The notes beneath the pieces were generated by a model. The model was given only the letters and a program-made list of their open reading frames with translations. It had not been told where the DNA came from and did no database searches. Both the position numbers and the translations under genes were made by a program. From Acidimicrobiia bacterium (GTDB taxonomy: Bacteria > Actinomycetota > Acidimicrobiia > Acidimicrobiales > JANYDT01): 40,643 bases of DNA. Where the stretch lies: assembly GCA_025359845.1 (NCBI GenBank), contig JANYDT010000109.1, positions 1 to 40,643 of the forward strand. Reading direction: 5' to 3'. This document shows, in pieces, positions 15,588 to 25,409 of this stretch (positions are counted from its first letter, which is position 1; every line of letters starts with the position of its first letter).

Positions 15588-17161
15588 ATGCTGATCGGTG
15601 ACATCTCACGGCGTAATGCCCGCCGTTATCCGAACAAACCTGCGATCATTTACAACGACAAGGAACTCAGCTGGGCCGCGCTTGACGAGCGCGCCAACCG
15701 CCTCGGCACCTACATGTTGTCGCGAGGGATGCACAAAGGTGATCGAGTCGCGGTGTTCGCCGGCAACATCGGACACTGGGCCGAGATCACGTACGGACTG
15801 GCCAAGGCCGGACTCGTCTTGGTTCCAATCAACGCCCGGGTCTCGGCCAGCGAGGCCTCGTTCATGGTGGGCGACTCGGGCGCACGGGCGGCCATCGTGT
15901 TCGACGAACAAGTCGAGGCGTACGGCGCCGTCGTGAGCGACCTCGATGTGGTGCTGGGCATCGAGACCAAGGAGATGGCGGTGAACTACGAGGACGCCCT
16001 CGCCGCGGGTCGCGACGTCGACCCCACTCCAGCCGACCTCACCCCGGAAGATCTTCATTTTCTGCTGTACACGAGCGGCACGACCGGACGCCCGAAAGGC
16101 GTCATGAACGTGCACCGGGCCATGATCATGCAGGCATTCGATACGAACCTGGCCACCGAAGCCTCGCACGACGACGTCATGTTGGCGTCAACGCCCTTCT
16201 ACACGGCGGGCGGGATGATCCGTACGGTGTCGTGGCTATTCCTCGGCCAGACGATGATCATTCATCCTCGCTTCGACGCCGACATGGTGATCGCCGATAT
16301 CGAGAAGCGAGGGGTGTCGATGACAACCTTCATACCGACCATGTTGCAACGTTTACTCAAACAGGCCGAAGATGAGCCCGGTCATGATTTCTCGAGTTTG
16401 CGGCGCATCAGCTACGGCTCGGCGCCATCGGCCGACTGGCTGGCCCGCAAAGCCATGGAGCTATTGGGTTGTGAACTTCAGCAGCGGTACGGCATTACCG
16501 AGGCCGGAGGTCAGGTCACCATTCTCACGCCCACTGACCATAGAGCGATGTTGCTCGACAAGGCCCACCTCGTCGCCTCGTGCGGCCAAGAAACCGCGCA
16601 GGCCGAGCTCCGTATTTGTAACGAAGACGGCCACGAGTTGCCCCGCGGCGAGGTCGGCGAAATCGTGATTCAGGCCGAGTCGATGGCCAAAGGCTATTGG
16701 AACCGGCCGGAAGCCACGGCCGAGACCTTCCGACCCGATGGGCTGCGGTCCGGCGATATCGGCAAGCTCGACGAGGAGGGCTACCTATACATCGTGAGCC
16801 GCAAGACCGACATGATCATCTCGGGCGGTTTCAACGTGTATCCGGCCGAAATCGAAAGGGTGATCGGCGGTCACCCGATGTCGATATGGTCGCCGTCGTG
16901 GGCCAGCCCGATGCGGAGTGGGGCGAGACGCCGGTGGCGGTAATCGTGGTGAAGGGCGACGCCGATCCGGCCCGCTTAGCGCGCTTGGAAGGTACCTTGC
17001 GTTCGCTGTGCCGGGCTGAGTTGGCCGGCTACAAGCAGCCCCGGTTGTTCGCCTTCCGCACTGAACTGCCGCTGACCCCGGCCGGCAAGATCATCAAGCG
17101 GGAGATTCGCGAGTCGCTGGCCAACCCGGCGAACGGAGATGAGTCGGCCCGTGGTTGTTGA
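15588..17161 (+). CDS. Acyl-CoA synthetase (AMP-forming), one frameshift
   Basis: Corrected length is 524 residues. ANL-superfamily marks: P-loop YTSGTTGRPKG at 161-171, adenine-binding QRYGITEAGG, then RSGDIGKLDEEGYLYI and the hinge region RKTDMIISGGFNVYPAEIE. Right after VIGGHP the frame must change near 16877 (CCCC read as CCC) to pick up DVDMVAVVGQPDAEWGETPV and the catalytic-Lys end TPAGKIIKREIRE. It activates a carboxylate to its CoA thioester through an acyl-AMP. It sits downstream of the Rieske genes, and the P450 start overlaps its end by 23 bases. Which acid it takes is not visible. The unchanged C-terminus argues for a base-calling error. Confidence 0.85.
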
Positions 17162-18425
17162 CCTTGAAGATCTCTCACTCTGGACGGGCCCACGTGCCGC
17201 AGTCGATGAAGCGTTCGCGCATCTGCGGGCCCACGAACCGCGCCCATTCATGCAAGAGATGTCAACCGACGGCTCTCGCTTTGGGGGTTACTGGGCGCTG
17301 ACCAAACACGCCGACGTCGTCGACGTGAGCCGACGCGCCGCCGATTTCAGCAACGCCAAGGGTTGCAACGTCATGGACATGCCGCCCGACTTGACCGAGT
17401 ATTTCGGCTCGATCATTGCCATGGACGATCCCCGACACGCGCGCATCCGCTCTATTGTGGCCCGCGGTTTTACGCCCCGTTCGGTGGGTGAAGTGGGCGA
17501 GCAAGCGGCGATACTGGCCAACGAGCTCATCGATGACATCGCCGAGCGCGGCTCGTGCGACTTTGTCACCGAGTTCAGCGCGCTCCTTCCGTTGCGCATC
17601 ATCATCGACATGATGGGCATCCCCCGCAGCGAAGAGCGGTTCATCTTTGAGGCCACCAACCGCCTGCTGGGCAGCACCGACCCTGAGTACATTCCCGACC
17701 GGAGCCGCAAAGGTTTGCGCACGGCACTCGCCCAGACGGGGCCGGCGCTCGGGAATCTTGTCAAGGAACTGGCCGAGGATCGAATTGCGAATCCGCGCCA
17801 AGACCTCATCACCAAATTGATAGCCGGCGACGCCAATGGGGACAACCTCTCACCGCAGGAATTGGCCTCGTTTTTCATCTTGCTCGTCGGTGCCGGCAAC
17901 GAGACGACTCGCAACGCTATTTCCCACGGCCTCCTGGCCTTGACGAACAATCCTGGCCAGCGGAGGCTCTGGCAGAACGATTTCGACAAATACGCCTTCG
18001 CCGCGGTCGAGGAGATCGTGCGCTTCGCATCACCCGTCTTGCATATGCGCCGTACCGTCACGGCCGACGGCGTGCGCCTCGGTGATCAGATATTCGACGA
18101 AGGCGACAAGGTCGTCATGTGGTATTACTCGGCCAACCGCGACGAGGCGGTCATCGAGAGCCCGCACGCATTTGACATCTCCCGTGCCTCCAACGACCAT
18201 ATTGCGTTCGGGGCGCCGGGGCCTCATTTCTGCTTGGGCGCCCACCTGGCCCGTCGCGAGATCTCCGTCGCCTTCCGCGAATTGTTTCGTCGGCTGCCCG
18301 ATATTCATGCCGTCGGCGAGCCTGAGTTTTTGCGCGCGAATTTTATTAATGGCATCAAACACTTGCAATGTGAATTCACCCCGACCCGCCTAGCGGGCAA
18401 ACACCCGTCGACGACTGGAGCATGA
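17139..18425 (+). CDS. Cytochrome P450, actinobacterial CYP125/CYP124-like group
   Basis: The protein has 428 residues. Visible P450 elements: I-helix AGNETTRN (252-259), K-helix E292-x-x-R295 (EEIVR), and heme loop FGAPGPHFCLGAHLARRE with the thiolate Cys365. The style (PHFCLGAHLAR, FGSIIAMDDPRHARIRSIVARGFTPR) is that of class I soluble bacterial P450s that oxidise terminal methyls of sterol, isoprenoid or fatty chains, for example the CYP124/125/142 group; this is family resemblance only. Electron partners are not in the window. The start could be ATG 17139 or GTG 17151. It lies between two CoA ligases, which fits oxidation of a methyl to a carboxylate followed by CoA activation. Its stop overlaps the next gene's first ATG (ATGA). 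Confidence 0.85.
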   Translation: MSRPVVVDLEDLSLWTGPRAAVDEAFAHLRAHEPRPFMQEMSTDGSRFGGYWALTKHADVVDVSRRAADFSNAKGCNVMDMPPDLTEYFGSIIAMDDPRHARIRSIVARGFTPRSVGEVGEQAAILANELIDDIAERGSCDFVTEFSALLPLRIIIDMMGIPRSEERFIFEATNRLLGSTDPEYIPDRSRKGLRTALAQTGPALGNLVKELAEDRIANPRQDLITKLIAGDANGDNLSPQELASFFILLVGAGNETTRNAISHGLLALTNNPGQRRLWQNDFDKYAFAAVEEIVRFASPVLHMRRTVTADGVRLGDQIFDEGDKVVMWYYSANRDEAVIESPHAFDISRASNDHIAFGAPGPHFCLGAHLARREISVAFRELFRRLPDIHAVGEPEFLRANFINGIKHLQCEFTPTRLAGKHPSTTGA

Positions 18426-18427
18426 CC

Positions 18428-18850
18428 ATGGCCGCCCCCGCACCCGCCCCCCGCCGAGACCTCCCGACTATCGAAGACGAGAGCCGCCCCTTTTGGGACG
18501 CCGCCCGTCAGGGTCGGCTGATGATCGCGTCGTGCGGGTCGTGCGGCAAGGTCCACCACTACCCTCGCCCCTTCTGCCCGAGTTGTTGGAGCAACGACGT
18601 CTCACTCATCGAGTCAAGCGGCAAGGCGACGCTCTATACGTACTCGACGGTATACCGCAACGAGTTGCCGCCATTTTCGGAGAGGGTGCCGTATGTCGCA
18701 GCCGTCGTCGAACTGGAAGAAGGACCACAGTTGATGACCAATGTGGTCCATTGCGAACCGGCCGATCTGCGCGTCGGCATGGCGCTGCAGGTCGTGTTCA
18801 CCGAGCTTTCCGACGATGTGAGCGCGCCGGTGTTTCGCCCGGTGTCGTAA
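18428..18850 (+). CDS. DUF35 zinc-ribbon/OB-fold protein
   Basis: The protein has 140 residues from ATG 18428, chosen because GGAG at 18417-18420 is seven bases away; the ATG at 18422 would leave only one base. The rubredoxin-like zinc ribbon is CGSCGKVHHYPRPFCPSC, followed by an OB-fold (TLYTYSTVYRN, PYVAAVVELEEG, LRVGMALQVVF). DUF35 proteins bind acyl-CoA and pair with thiolase-like partners, for instance in steroid side-chain retro-aldol cleavage. Here no thiolase is adjacent: the flanking genes are a P450 and a CoA ligase, and the only nearby thiolase trace is the remnant at 13690. It may work with the thiolase at 39793 or with one outside the window. Confidence 0.82.
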   Translation: MAAPAPAPRRDLPTIEDESRPFWDAARQGRLMIASCGSCGKVHHYPRPFCPSCWSNDVSLIESSGKATLYTYSTVYRNELPPFSERVPYVAAVVELEEGPQLMTNVVHCEPADLRVGMALQVVFTELSDDVSAPVFRPVS

Positions 18851-18863
18851 GCAACTTCGTGGC

Positions 18864-18869
18864 TACAAT
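18864..18869 (+). promoter_or_regulatory. -10 box of a leaderless promoter
   Basis: TACAAT at 18864-18869 is the same hexamer as in the crotonase promoter and ends six bases before ATG 18876. No Shine-Dalgarno is present, so the ligase mRNA is probably leaderless. No convincing -35 box is seen. Confidence 0.5.
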
Positions 18870-18875
18870 ACGGCG

Positions 18876-20540
18876 ATGTCCTCCTCGATGATGATGCCGT
18901 CGTACGCCTCCGGCCCCTCGACGCGGCCCTTGCTCGGCGAGACCATCGGCACCAACCTCGAACGCACGGTGTCCCGGTTTCCCGACCGTGAGGTGCTCGT
19001 GAGCTGCCATCAGGGCCTGCGCTACACCTACGCAGCTTTCCGCGATCAAGTTGATCTGGTCGCCCGCGGCCTCCTCGACCTGGGTATGGAAATGGGCGAC
19101 CGCATCGGTGTCTGGTCGCCGAACTACGCCGAATGGACGATCGTGCAGTACGCAACGGCCAAGATCGGCGTGATCCTGGTGAACATCAACCCGGCTTACC
19201 GGCTGCACGAACTGGCCTATGCACTCAACCAATCGGGCTGCCGTTTGCTGTTCGCGGCCCCGAGCTTCAAGACGAGCGACTACCGCGCCATGGTTGAGCA
19301 GATCCGCCCTGAAGTCGCTGGTCTCGAGCGTGCGATCTTCTTTTTCTCGGCGGAGTGGGACGCCCTTGTCTCCGCCGGGCAAGGCGTGCCGATGGACCGA
19401 CTTCGGAGCCGCTCCGACGGTCTGCAATTCGACGATGCCATCAACATCCAGTACACGAGCGGGACGACTGGATTTCCGAAAGGGGCCACCCTCTCCCACC
19501 ACAACATTCTCAACAATGGGTACTTCGTCGGTGAGGGTTCCCAGTATACCGAACATGACCGGATTTGTGTGCCGGTACCGCTGTATCACTGCTTCGGAAT
19601 GGTAATTGGCAATCTCGCGGCGACAACCCATGGGGCCTGCGTCGTCTACCCCGAAGCCGCTTTCGATCCCGGCGCGACCTTGCGCGCGCTTGAAGCAGAA
19701 CGCTGCACGAGCTTGCTCGGCGTACCCACGATGTTCATCGCGCAACTTCAGCATCCCGATTTTGCGTCGACAAACTTCGAGTCGCTCCGGACGGGCATGA
19801 TGGCCGGCTCCCCCTGTCCTGTGGAGGTCATGAAGCAGGTCACGGCGCACATGCACCTTCCCGAGGTGGGGATCGGCTATGGCATGACCGAGACCTCGCC
19901 GGTCAGCACGCAGACCGCCACCGATGACACCTTGGACCGGCGCACCGGCACGGTCGGTCAAGTGATGCCCCACGTCGAGGTGAAGATCGTCGATCCCGAG
20001 ACGGGCAAGGTCGTGGCCCGCAACGTTTCGGGTGAGTTCTGCACCCGGGGGTATTCGGTCATGATTGGGTACTGGAACGATCCCGTAAAGACGGCCGAAG
20101 CCATCGACCCGGCCGCATGGATGCATACCGGCGATCTGGCCGTCATGGACGAAGATGGTTACCTCAACATTGTGGGCCGCATCAAGGACATGATCATCCG
20201 GGGCGGCGAGAACGTGTACCCCCGCGAGATAGAAGAGTTTCTCTATGCTCATCCGGCGATTGCCGACGTACAAATCATCGGTGTTCCGGACGTGAAATAC
20301 GGCGAGGAAATCATGGCGTGGGTGAAGCTGGCCGACAACATCGACCCCGCCTCCGTTGACGCCGAGACGATCCGAGAATTTTGCCGGGGCAAGATCGCGC
20401 ATTATAAGATCCCTCGGTACGTGAAGTTCGCCACCGAATTCCCGATGACCGTCACCGGTAAGATCCGAAAAATGGAGATGCGGGAAACTTCCATCGCCGA
20501 ACTCGGCCTCGAAGCGGCGGCCGAGGTGAAAAACGCCTAG
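18876..20540 (+). CDS. Long-chain acyl-CoA synthetase (FadD-type)
   Basis: The protein has 554 residues and an intact frame. ANL marks: P-loop YTSGTTGFPKGATLSHHN from residue 193, the VGIGYGMTETSPVS adenine motif, MHTGDLAVMDEDGYLNIVGR, hinge GRIKDMIIRGGENVYPREIEEF and the C-terminal catalytic Lys in TVTGKIRKMEMRE. Length and MIRGGENVYPREIE style resemble medium/long-chain fatty acyl-CoA synthetases. It makes acyl-CoA from an acid, ATP and CoA. A TACAAT box six bases before the ATG suggests its own leaderless promoter although it follows the DUF35 gene by only 25 bases. It converges with the leftward hydrolase fragment. It is one of three CoA ligases in the window (others at 15588 and 34014). 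Confidence 0.88.
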   Translation: MSSSMMMPSYASGPSTRPLLGETIGTNLERTVSRFPDREVLVSCHQGLRYTYAAFRDQVDLVARGLLDLGMEMGDRIGVWSPNYAEWTIVQYATAKIGVILVNINPAYRLHELAYALNQSGCRLLFAAPSFKTSDYRAMVEQIRPEVAGLERAIFFFSAEWDALVSAGQGVPMDRLRSRSDGLQFDDAINIQYTSGTTGFPKGATLSHHNILNNGYFVGEGSQYTEHDRICVPVPLYHCFGMVIGNLAATTHGACVVYPEAAFDPGATLRALEAERCTSLLGVPTMFIAQLQHPDFASTNFESLRTGMMAGSPCPVEVMKQVTAHMHLPEVGIGYGMTETSPVSTQTATDDTLDRRTGTVGQVMPHVEVKIVDPETGKVVARNVSGEFCTRGYSVMIGYWNDPVKTAEAIDPAAWMHTGDLAVMDEDGYLNIVGRIKDMIIRGGENVYPREIEEFLYAHPAIADVQIIGVPDVKYGEEIMAWVKLADNIDPASVDAETIREFCRGKIAHYKIPRYVKFATEFPMTVTGKIRKMEMRETSIAELGLEAAAEVKNA

Positions 20541-20554
20541 GCCCTAGTCCTCGT

Positions 20555-21035
20555 TCAGCTCATGGCGTCGACGTTTTCGCCGATCCATTCGGTCATGATG
20601 TCGAGCGTCTCGTCGAGAAGGGCGGGTTGGTTCTCGAAGTAGTGGGTGGCGCCTTTGATGAAATGCAGATCCCGTCGCGGCGACCTGGTTGATGCGTCAT
20701 ACATCTCCTGCGCCATAGCCGGCATCACCGTCGGATCGGCGGTTCCGAGTTCGATGAGGACCGGGACGTCGATTTCGGGCAGCCACCGCAATGAGTCGCC
20801 ATTGGAGTGATCGATAGACCACTCATTGAGCCACGAGCGACAGGTCGTGACCCGGCTGATACCAGCCGGCATGTAGTTGGCCAGGGTGGGCGAGCCCCAC
20901 AGCGTCACCCCAACCTGGCGGTCGGACGGGTCGATAGCGCGATCAAGAAAGCGAAGGTCGGCCGCCGTACCGTGCACCACGAAGGCCAAGTCATCGAGGC
21001 CGGGCGGCCCGTCCTCGGGCAACGACGCCAGCCGG
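20555..21035 (-). pseudogene. C-terminal half of an alpha/beta hydrolase
   Basis: About 160 residues of an alpha/beta hydrolase without its N-terminal half. Visible are FVVHGTAADLRFLDRAIDPSDR, SRVTTCRSWLNEWSIDHSNGD, the strand DVPVLIELGTADPTVMP carrying the acid, and the catalytic His in FIKGATHYFENQP. The nucleophile Ser elbow and the oxyanion strand are absent. Upstream, in another frame, the sequence becomes an acyl-CoA dehydrogenase N-terminus; the join is near 21025-21035. The piece has no convincing start of its own (first usable codon TTG 21022), so it is probably not a working enzyme. It is either a real deletion between two neighbouring genes or an assembly collapse. Confidence 0.65.
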
Positions 21036-21554
21036 ATCGATACACGCCACGGTTACGACGTCGTCGAGCGCCCCTACCTCGACCAGCACCGCGATTTCAG
21101 GGGTCGCAATCAACGCGAGAGTCCCGTCGGCGTCGAGCAACTGGACGTCGCCGCTAATCACGCCGTCAGGCCCCACAAGGTCACACGATCCCGGTACGAC
21201 CAGACCCACGCGCTCCTCACCCCCAATAATTCGCCCCGCCAACTCGACGTGTCCGCCGAACGTCGCCACCCGCGCCCCCAGCACGCTCGACAGCATCGGC
21301 CCGGAGGCGAGTGACCGGCCGATCTCGCGAAACAGCAACGCCTCATCGGCGAGACCGCCTCCAATGCCACCCACAGACTCCGGCAGGCCCAGCCCGAACC
21401 AGCCCAATTCCGCGGCCGCCCTCCACGCCTCACCGTCGACGTTAGCGGCGGCGCCGAACATTTCGCGGGTTTGCGTGATGGGCCACCGATCGCGGAGAAA
21501 CGCGGCCGACGAATCGATGATCTCGAGCTGCTCGGTCGACGGCGTCAGGTCCAT
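20991..21554 (-). pseudogene. N-terminal half of acyl-CoA dehydrogenase small subunit
   Basis: The frame starts at ATG 21554, two bases after the large-subunit stop, and reads as an acyl-CoA dehydrogenase for about 175 residues: AELGWFGLGLPESVGGIGGGLADEA, LLFREIGRSLASGP, SSVLGARVA, then VVTVACIDPAG. The complete homologue at 34011-35038 continues for about 160 further residues carrying the flavin-domain helices (VQFGRPIGVNQAIKR, QVHGGMGYTFEHDAHLF); here these are missing and the sequence turns into a hydrolase near 21030. The formal open frame stops at 20991. A truncated dehydrogenase of this size cannot hold FAD normally. Confidence 0.68.
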
Positions 21555-21556
21555 TG

Positions 21557-22725
21557 CTATCGTGGCAACCCGAGCACCCGCTCGGCGATGATGTTGCGTT
21601 GGATCTCTGATGTTCCGCCGCCAATGGACGCCGCGTAAGACCAGAGCTGGCGGTCGATCCACACCGTCTCGTCTTCATCGTCGGGCACGGCCAGCGACCG
21701 AGACCCAAGTATTTCGAGCGCGAGCTTGAACACGCGGTTGGTCAGTTCGGCGTCTTGCAACTTGAGCATTGACCCCTCCGGGCCGGGCTCCGGCGAATGT
21801 GCGTTGCGCGAGATGTTGAGATACGTGAGGGCGCGAAGCGCGGCGACGTCGGCGCGGGCCCGGGCGAGGCGTTGGGCCAGCGCCTCATCGGCGATGACCC
21901 GTCGCCCGTCGACGGACTTTCTCGACCCCGCCATCTCGATAAGTCGCTCGACGCTGGAGGAAGCTGCACTTGGCTCACGGTGAATGCCGTACCCCGTTCG
22001 AACGACAACGTCGACATGGCCACACTCCATCCGCGGTCGATTCCGCCCACGACGTTGGCCAAGGGGATGCGCACATCGTCATAGAACACTTCGGCGAAAT
22101 CCTCTCCGCGATCCATGGTACGAATCGGTCGTACGTCAATACCAGACGAGGCCATATCGCAAATCACCCATGTCAGACCCTTGTGCTTGGGCACGTTTGG
22201 GTTGGTGCGCACCAGCAGCTCCTGCCAATCGGCAACGGCCGCGAAACTCGTCCAAATCTTCTGACCGGTGACGACCAACTCATCGCCGTCGATCTCCCCC
22301 CGAGTGCGAAGCGACGCCAGATCCGATCCCGCCTCGGGCTCCGAGAAGCCTTGGCACCACACGACGTCACCGCGCAGTATCTCGTTCAGATGGCGGACCC
22401 GTTGCGCGTCGTTGCCGCGCGCCATGAGCGTCGGACCAGCGTGGTTCAGGCCGACAAACCGAGCGTCGATGGGGGGCAGCCCGGTACGGGCGTACTCCTC
22501 CTGCCAAACCAGCTGCTGCGTCAACGACAGCCCGCGCCCGCCGAACTCCTCGGGCCACGCGATACCGGCCCAGCCCGCCTCATATTGCTGACGCTGCCAC
22601 GCCAAGTCGACTTCGCGCATGCCCTTGAGCGTACGGGGGCGGCGCCCGCGCGGAGCGTTCTCGGACAGCCACGTCCGCACCTCGTGGCGAAAGCTTTCAT
22701 CGACTTCCTCGAAGGCCAGGTGCAC
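21557..22725 (-). CDS. Acyl-CoA dehydrogenase, large subunit of a two-subunit type, one frameshift
   Basis: Corrected length is 389 residues from GTG 22725, immediately after the amidohydrolase stop. Marks: WPEEFGGRGLSLTQQ, GDVVWCQGFSEPEAGSDLASLRT (FAD and substrate loop), GQKIWTSFAAVADW, STLSFERGTAF. A one-base loss near 21960 separates it from VERLIEMAG and the C-terminal signature SIGGGTSEIQRNIIAERVLGLPR. It oxidises acyl-CoA to enoyl-CoA, passing electrons to ETF. A large subunit followed at once by a smaller dehydrogenase is the arrangement of the heteromeric dehydrogenases known from actinobacterial steroid catabolism (FadE28/29-like). The same pair recurs intact in order at 34011-36217. 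Here the partner is truncated, so the complex may be broken in this copy. Confidence 0.85.
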
Positions 22726-23928
22726 TTAAGCCAAGCCCTGGAGACCGAACAGCTCGATCGCGTTGCCGCGCACGATGCGATGTATGTCGTCGGCCGAGAG
22801 CCCGTCGAGCAAGCGGGCCGCGACGGCTCGGGTTTCGGGCCATGTCGAGTCACTGTGCGGGTAGTCGGTCTCGAACAGGATCCGGTCGATGCCGATCTTG
22901 TGGCGCATGTCGATGCCGGTCTGGTCCTTGAACAAGCAGGCATAGACGTTGCGGTGAAAATAGGTGCTGGGCGGCTCGGGAATAGATTTCGTTGCGGCCC
23001 AGCCCTGGTTGTCTTCCCATACGTCGTCGATTCGTTCGAGAATGTAGGGCAGCCATCCGATTTGGCTCTCGGCGTAAGACAGCTTGAGTTTCGGATAGCG
23101 CACGAGCACGCCCGACCAGAGGAAGTCGACCACCGAAAACATTGCACCGCCGAACCCCAGCGTGGAGGTGACCCCGATCGGCGCATCGGGTGACGTCGCC
23201 GGCATCCTCGACGACGAACCGATGTGCATGCATACGACAGTTTTCGTTTCTTCACAGGCGGCGAAGAACTCGTCCCAGTAGCCCGCGTGGATGCTAGGTA
23301 GACCGAGGTGGACGGGGATCTCGCTGAAGGCGACGGAACGCACGCCGCGCACCGCGTTGCGGAGAACCTCGTCGGCCGCCAGATGGGCGTCCCACAACGG
23401 GAAGAGGCAAATTGGGATCAGCCGACCGCCGGAGTCGCCACACCACTCCTCGACCATCCAGTCGTTGTAGGCCTCCACGCACGCCAGGCCAAGCTCCTTG
23501 TCTTTGCCCTCGGTGAACGTCTGGCCGCAGAACCGCGGAAAGGTCGGGTAACACGCCGATGCCTCGACCCAGTTGACGTCCATGTCGGCCAGGCGGGCTT
23601 TAGGGTCGTAACAGCCGGGCCGCATGTCGTCGTACGTGATCGGCGTCATGGTCATCTCATGGCGTGGATACCCGACGGCCGCGACCATACGCTTGTGGGT
23701 ATACACGAGATCCTCGTAGATCCAAGTATCAGCCTTCGTCGGCGAGTCGTCGTCGAACTGTTCGCGATACGCGGCGGCCCCGGCAAACTCGATGGCCGGC
23801 ACGCCCCGTCGCTCCACCCTCGGCCCCCGATCGCGAAAGCGCGCCGGCAGCCACGTCTTCCACACGTGCGCCGGCTCGACCACGTGATCGTCGGCACTGA
23901 TGATCTTTGGGATCAGGGCTTCGTCCAC
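22726..23928 (-). CDS. Amidohydrolase_2 family metal-dependent hydrolase/decarboxylase
   Basis: The protein has 400 residues from GTG 23928. TIM-barrel amidohydrolases of the COG2159 group are indicated by ISADDHVVEPAHVW at the N-terminus (Asp-x-His-x2-Glu style in place of a plain HxH), VVCMHIGSSS (barrel His), the segment SAFSEIP-like VAFSEIPVHLGLPS, and ILFETDYPHSDSTWPET with the metal Asp near the C-terminus. Relatives hydrolyse amides or decarboxylate 2-amino- and hydroxy-benzoate-type acids. It lies between the VOC gene and the dehydrogenase pair, so it may remove a carboxyl or hydrolyse a ring-opened intermediate. Its stop abuts the dehydrogenase start with no gap. Confidence 0.8.
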   Translation of the reverse strand: MDEALIPKIISADDHVVEPAHVWKTWLPARFRDRGPRVERRGVPAIEFAGAAAYREQFDDDSPTKADTWIYEDLVYTHKRMVAAVGYPRHEMTMTPITYDDMRPGCYDPKARLADMDVNWVEASACYPTFPRFCGQTFTEGKDKELGLACVEAYNDWMVEEWCGDSGGRLIPICLFPLWDAHLAADEVLRNAVRGVRSVAFSEIPVHLGLPSIHAGYWDEFFAACEETKTVVCMHIGSSSRMPATSPDAPIGVTSTLGFGGAMFSVVDFLWSGVLVRYPKLKLSYAESQIGWLPYILERIDDVWEDNQGWAATKSIPEPPSTYFHRNVYACLFKDQTGIDMRHKIGIDRILFETDYPHSDSTWPETRAVAARLLDGLSADDIHRIVRGNAIELFGLQGLA

Positions 23929-23944
23929 CGGTCGTCGCAGGCGC

Positions 23945-24551
23945 CTAATGCCGGCTGTGGCTACGGGCGCGGGTCAGGTCAGCCAGCACCGACACCAGGT
24001 CGCGACCACTCGCTCGGGCCGTTGCCTTTACCACTTCCCATTCTCCCAAAGACGCGCGGGCGGGTTCCGCGTTGTCGTTCCAGGTTCGATCGATGGGCGT
24101 CGTCAATTCGAGCCGGATGCCATTGGGGTCGTAGAAGTAGATGCTGTAGATGATTTTGTGATCAACCGGGCCGACGACGTCAACCCCATTTGACGTGAGC
24201 CACCCACGCCACGCTTCCACTGTCGCCGGCGAGTCGACTTCGAGCGCGATGTGTTGGAACACGTTATAAGCCGGATGGGTCGGTCCTGCGGGTGGCGGCA
24301 GCTCGGGGGCCTCCAAAAAGGGCGATCGTCGACCCGTCGCCCATCTTGAAGAACGAGTGGAAATAGGGCACCGGATCGCCCGTCGACGGGATGGAGTCAT
24401 CCATTACCGCGGCGACCAGTTCCATGCCGAGGAGATTTGTGTAGAAGTCGACGGTCGCAGAAGTGTCACGGGTGATGTAGGCAACGTGGTTGAGCATCTG
24501 CGGCTTTCCCGGACGGACACCGACCGCGACGCCAGGCTCGGGGATGGTCAT
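23945..24551 (-). CDS. VOC-superfamily protein (glyoxalase/extradiol dioxygenase-like), one frameshift
   Basis: About 201 residues from ATG 24551. The first half gives LNHVAYITRDTSATVDFYTNLLGMEL and PYFHSFFKMGDGSTIA. An extra base near 24320-24322 (GGG for GG on the plus strand) shifts the frame before LEAPELPPPAGPTHPAYN. The second half gives VFQHIALEVDSPATVEAWRG and YSIYFYDPNGIRLELTTP. The two beta-alpha-beta-beta-beta units and the His, His, Glu positions (NHVAY, FQHIAL, RLELT) suit a metal-binding VOC enzyme. It is 90 bases downstream of LivF and 16 bases upstream of the amidohydrolase gene. A lyase, isomerase or dioxygenase role is possible; I cannot choose. Confidence 0.78.
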
Positions 24552-24641
24552 GAGCGCTGCCCTATCGCCGCGCCGGCAATCCATTCGCAACTCGTCGCTC
24601 GATAGCGCTGGCGCCGGCCCACTGCAATCCTTGCGACAACC

Positions 24642-25405
<764 letters not shown>

Positions 25406-25409
<4 letters not shown>

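Noticed and set aside
16870-16885. Programmed ribosomal frameshift in the CoA ligase at 15588
   Set aside because: There is no slippery heptamer or pseudoknot-like element, and many unrelated genes in the window show the same kind of one-base loss.
18798-20402. Long minus-strand open frame (534 codons) opposite the FadD gene
   Set aside because: It is the antisense shadow of an intact ligase in GC-rich DNA; its product shows no family motif and has no ribosome site.
21970-23193. Long plus-strand open frame (407 codons) opposite dehydrogenase and amidohydrolase genes
   Set aside because: It is a shadow frame spanning two real genes on the other strand, with no recognisable domain.
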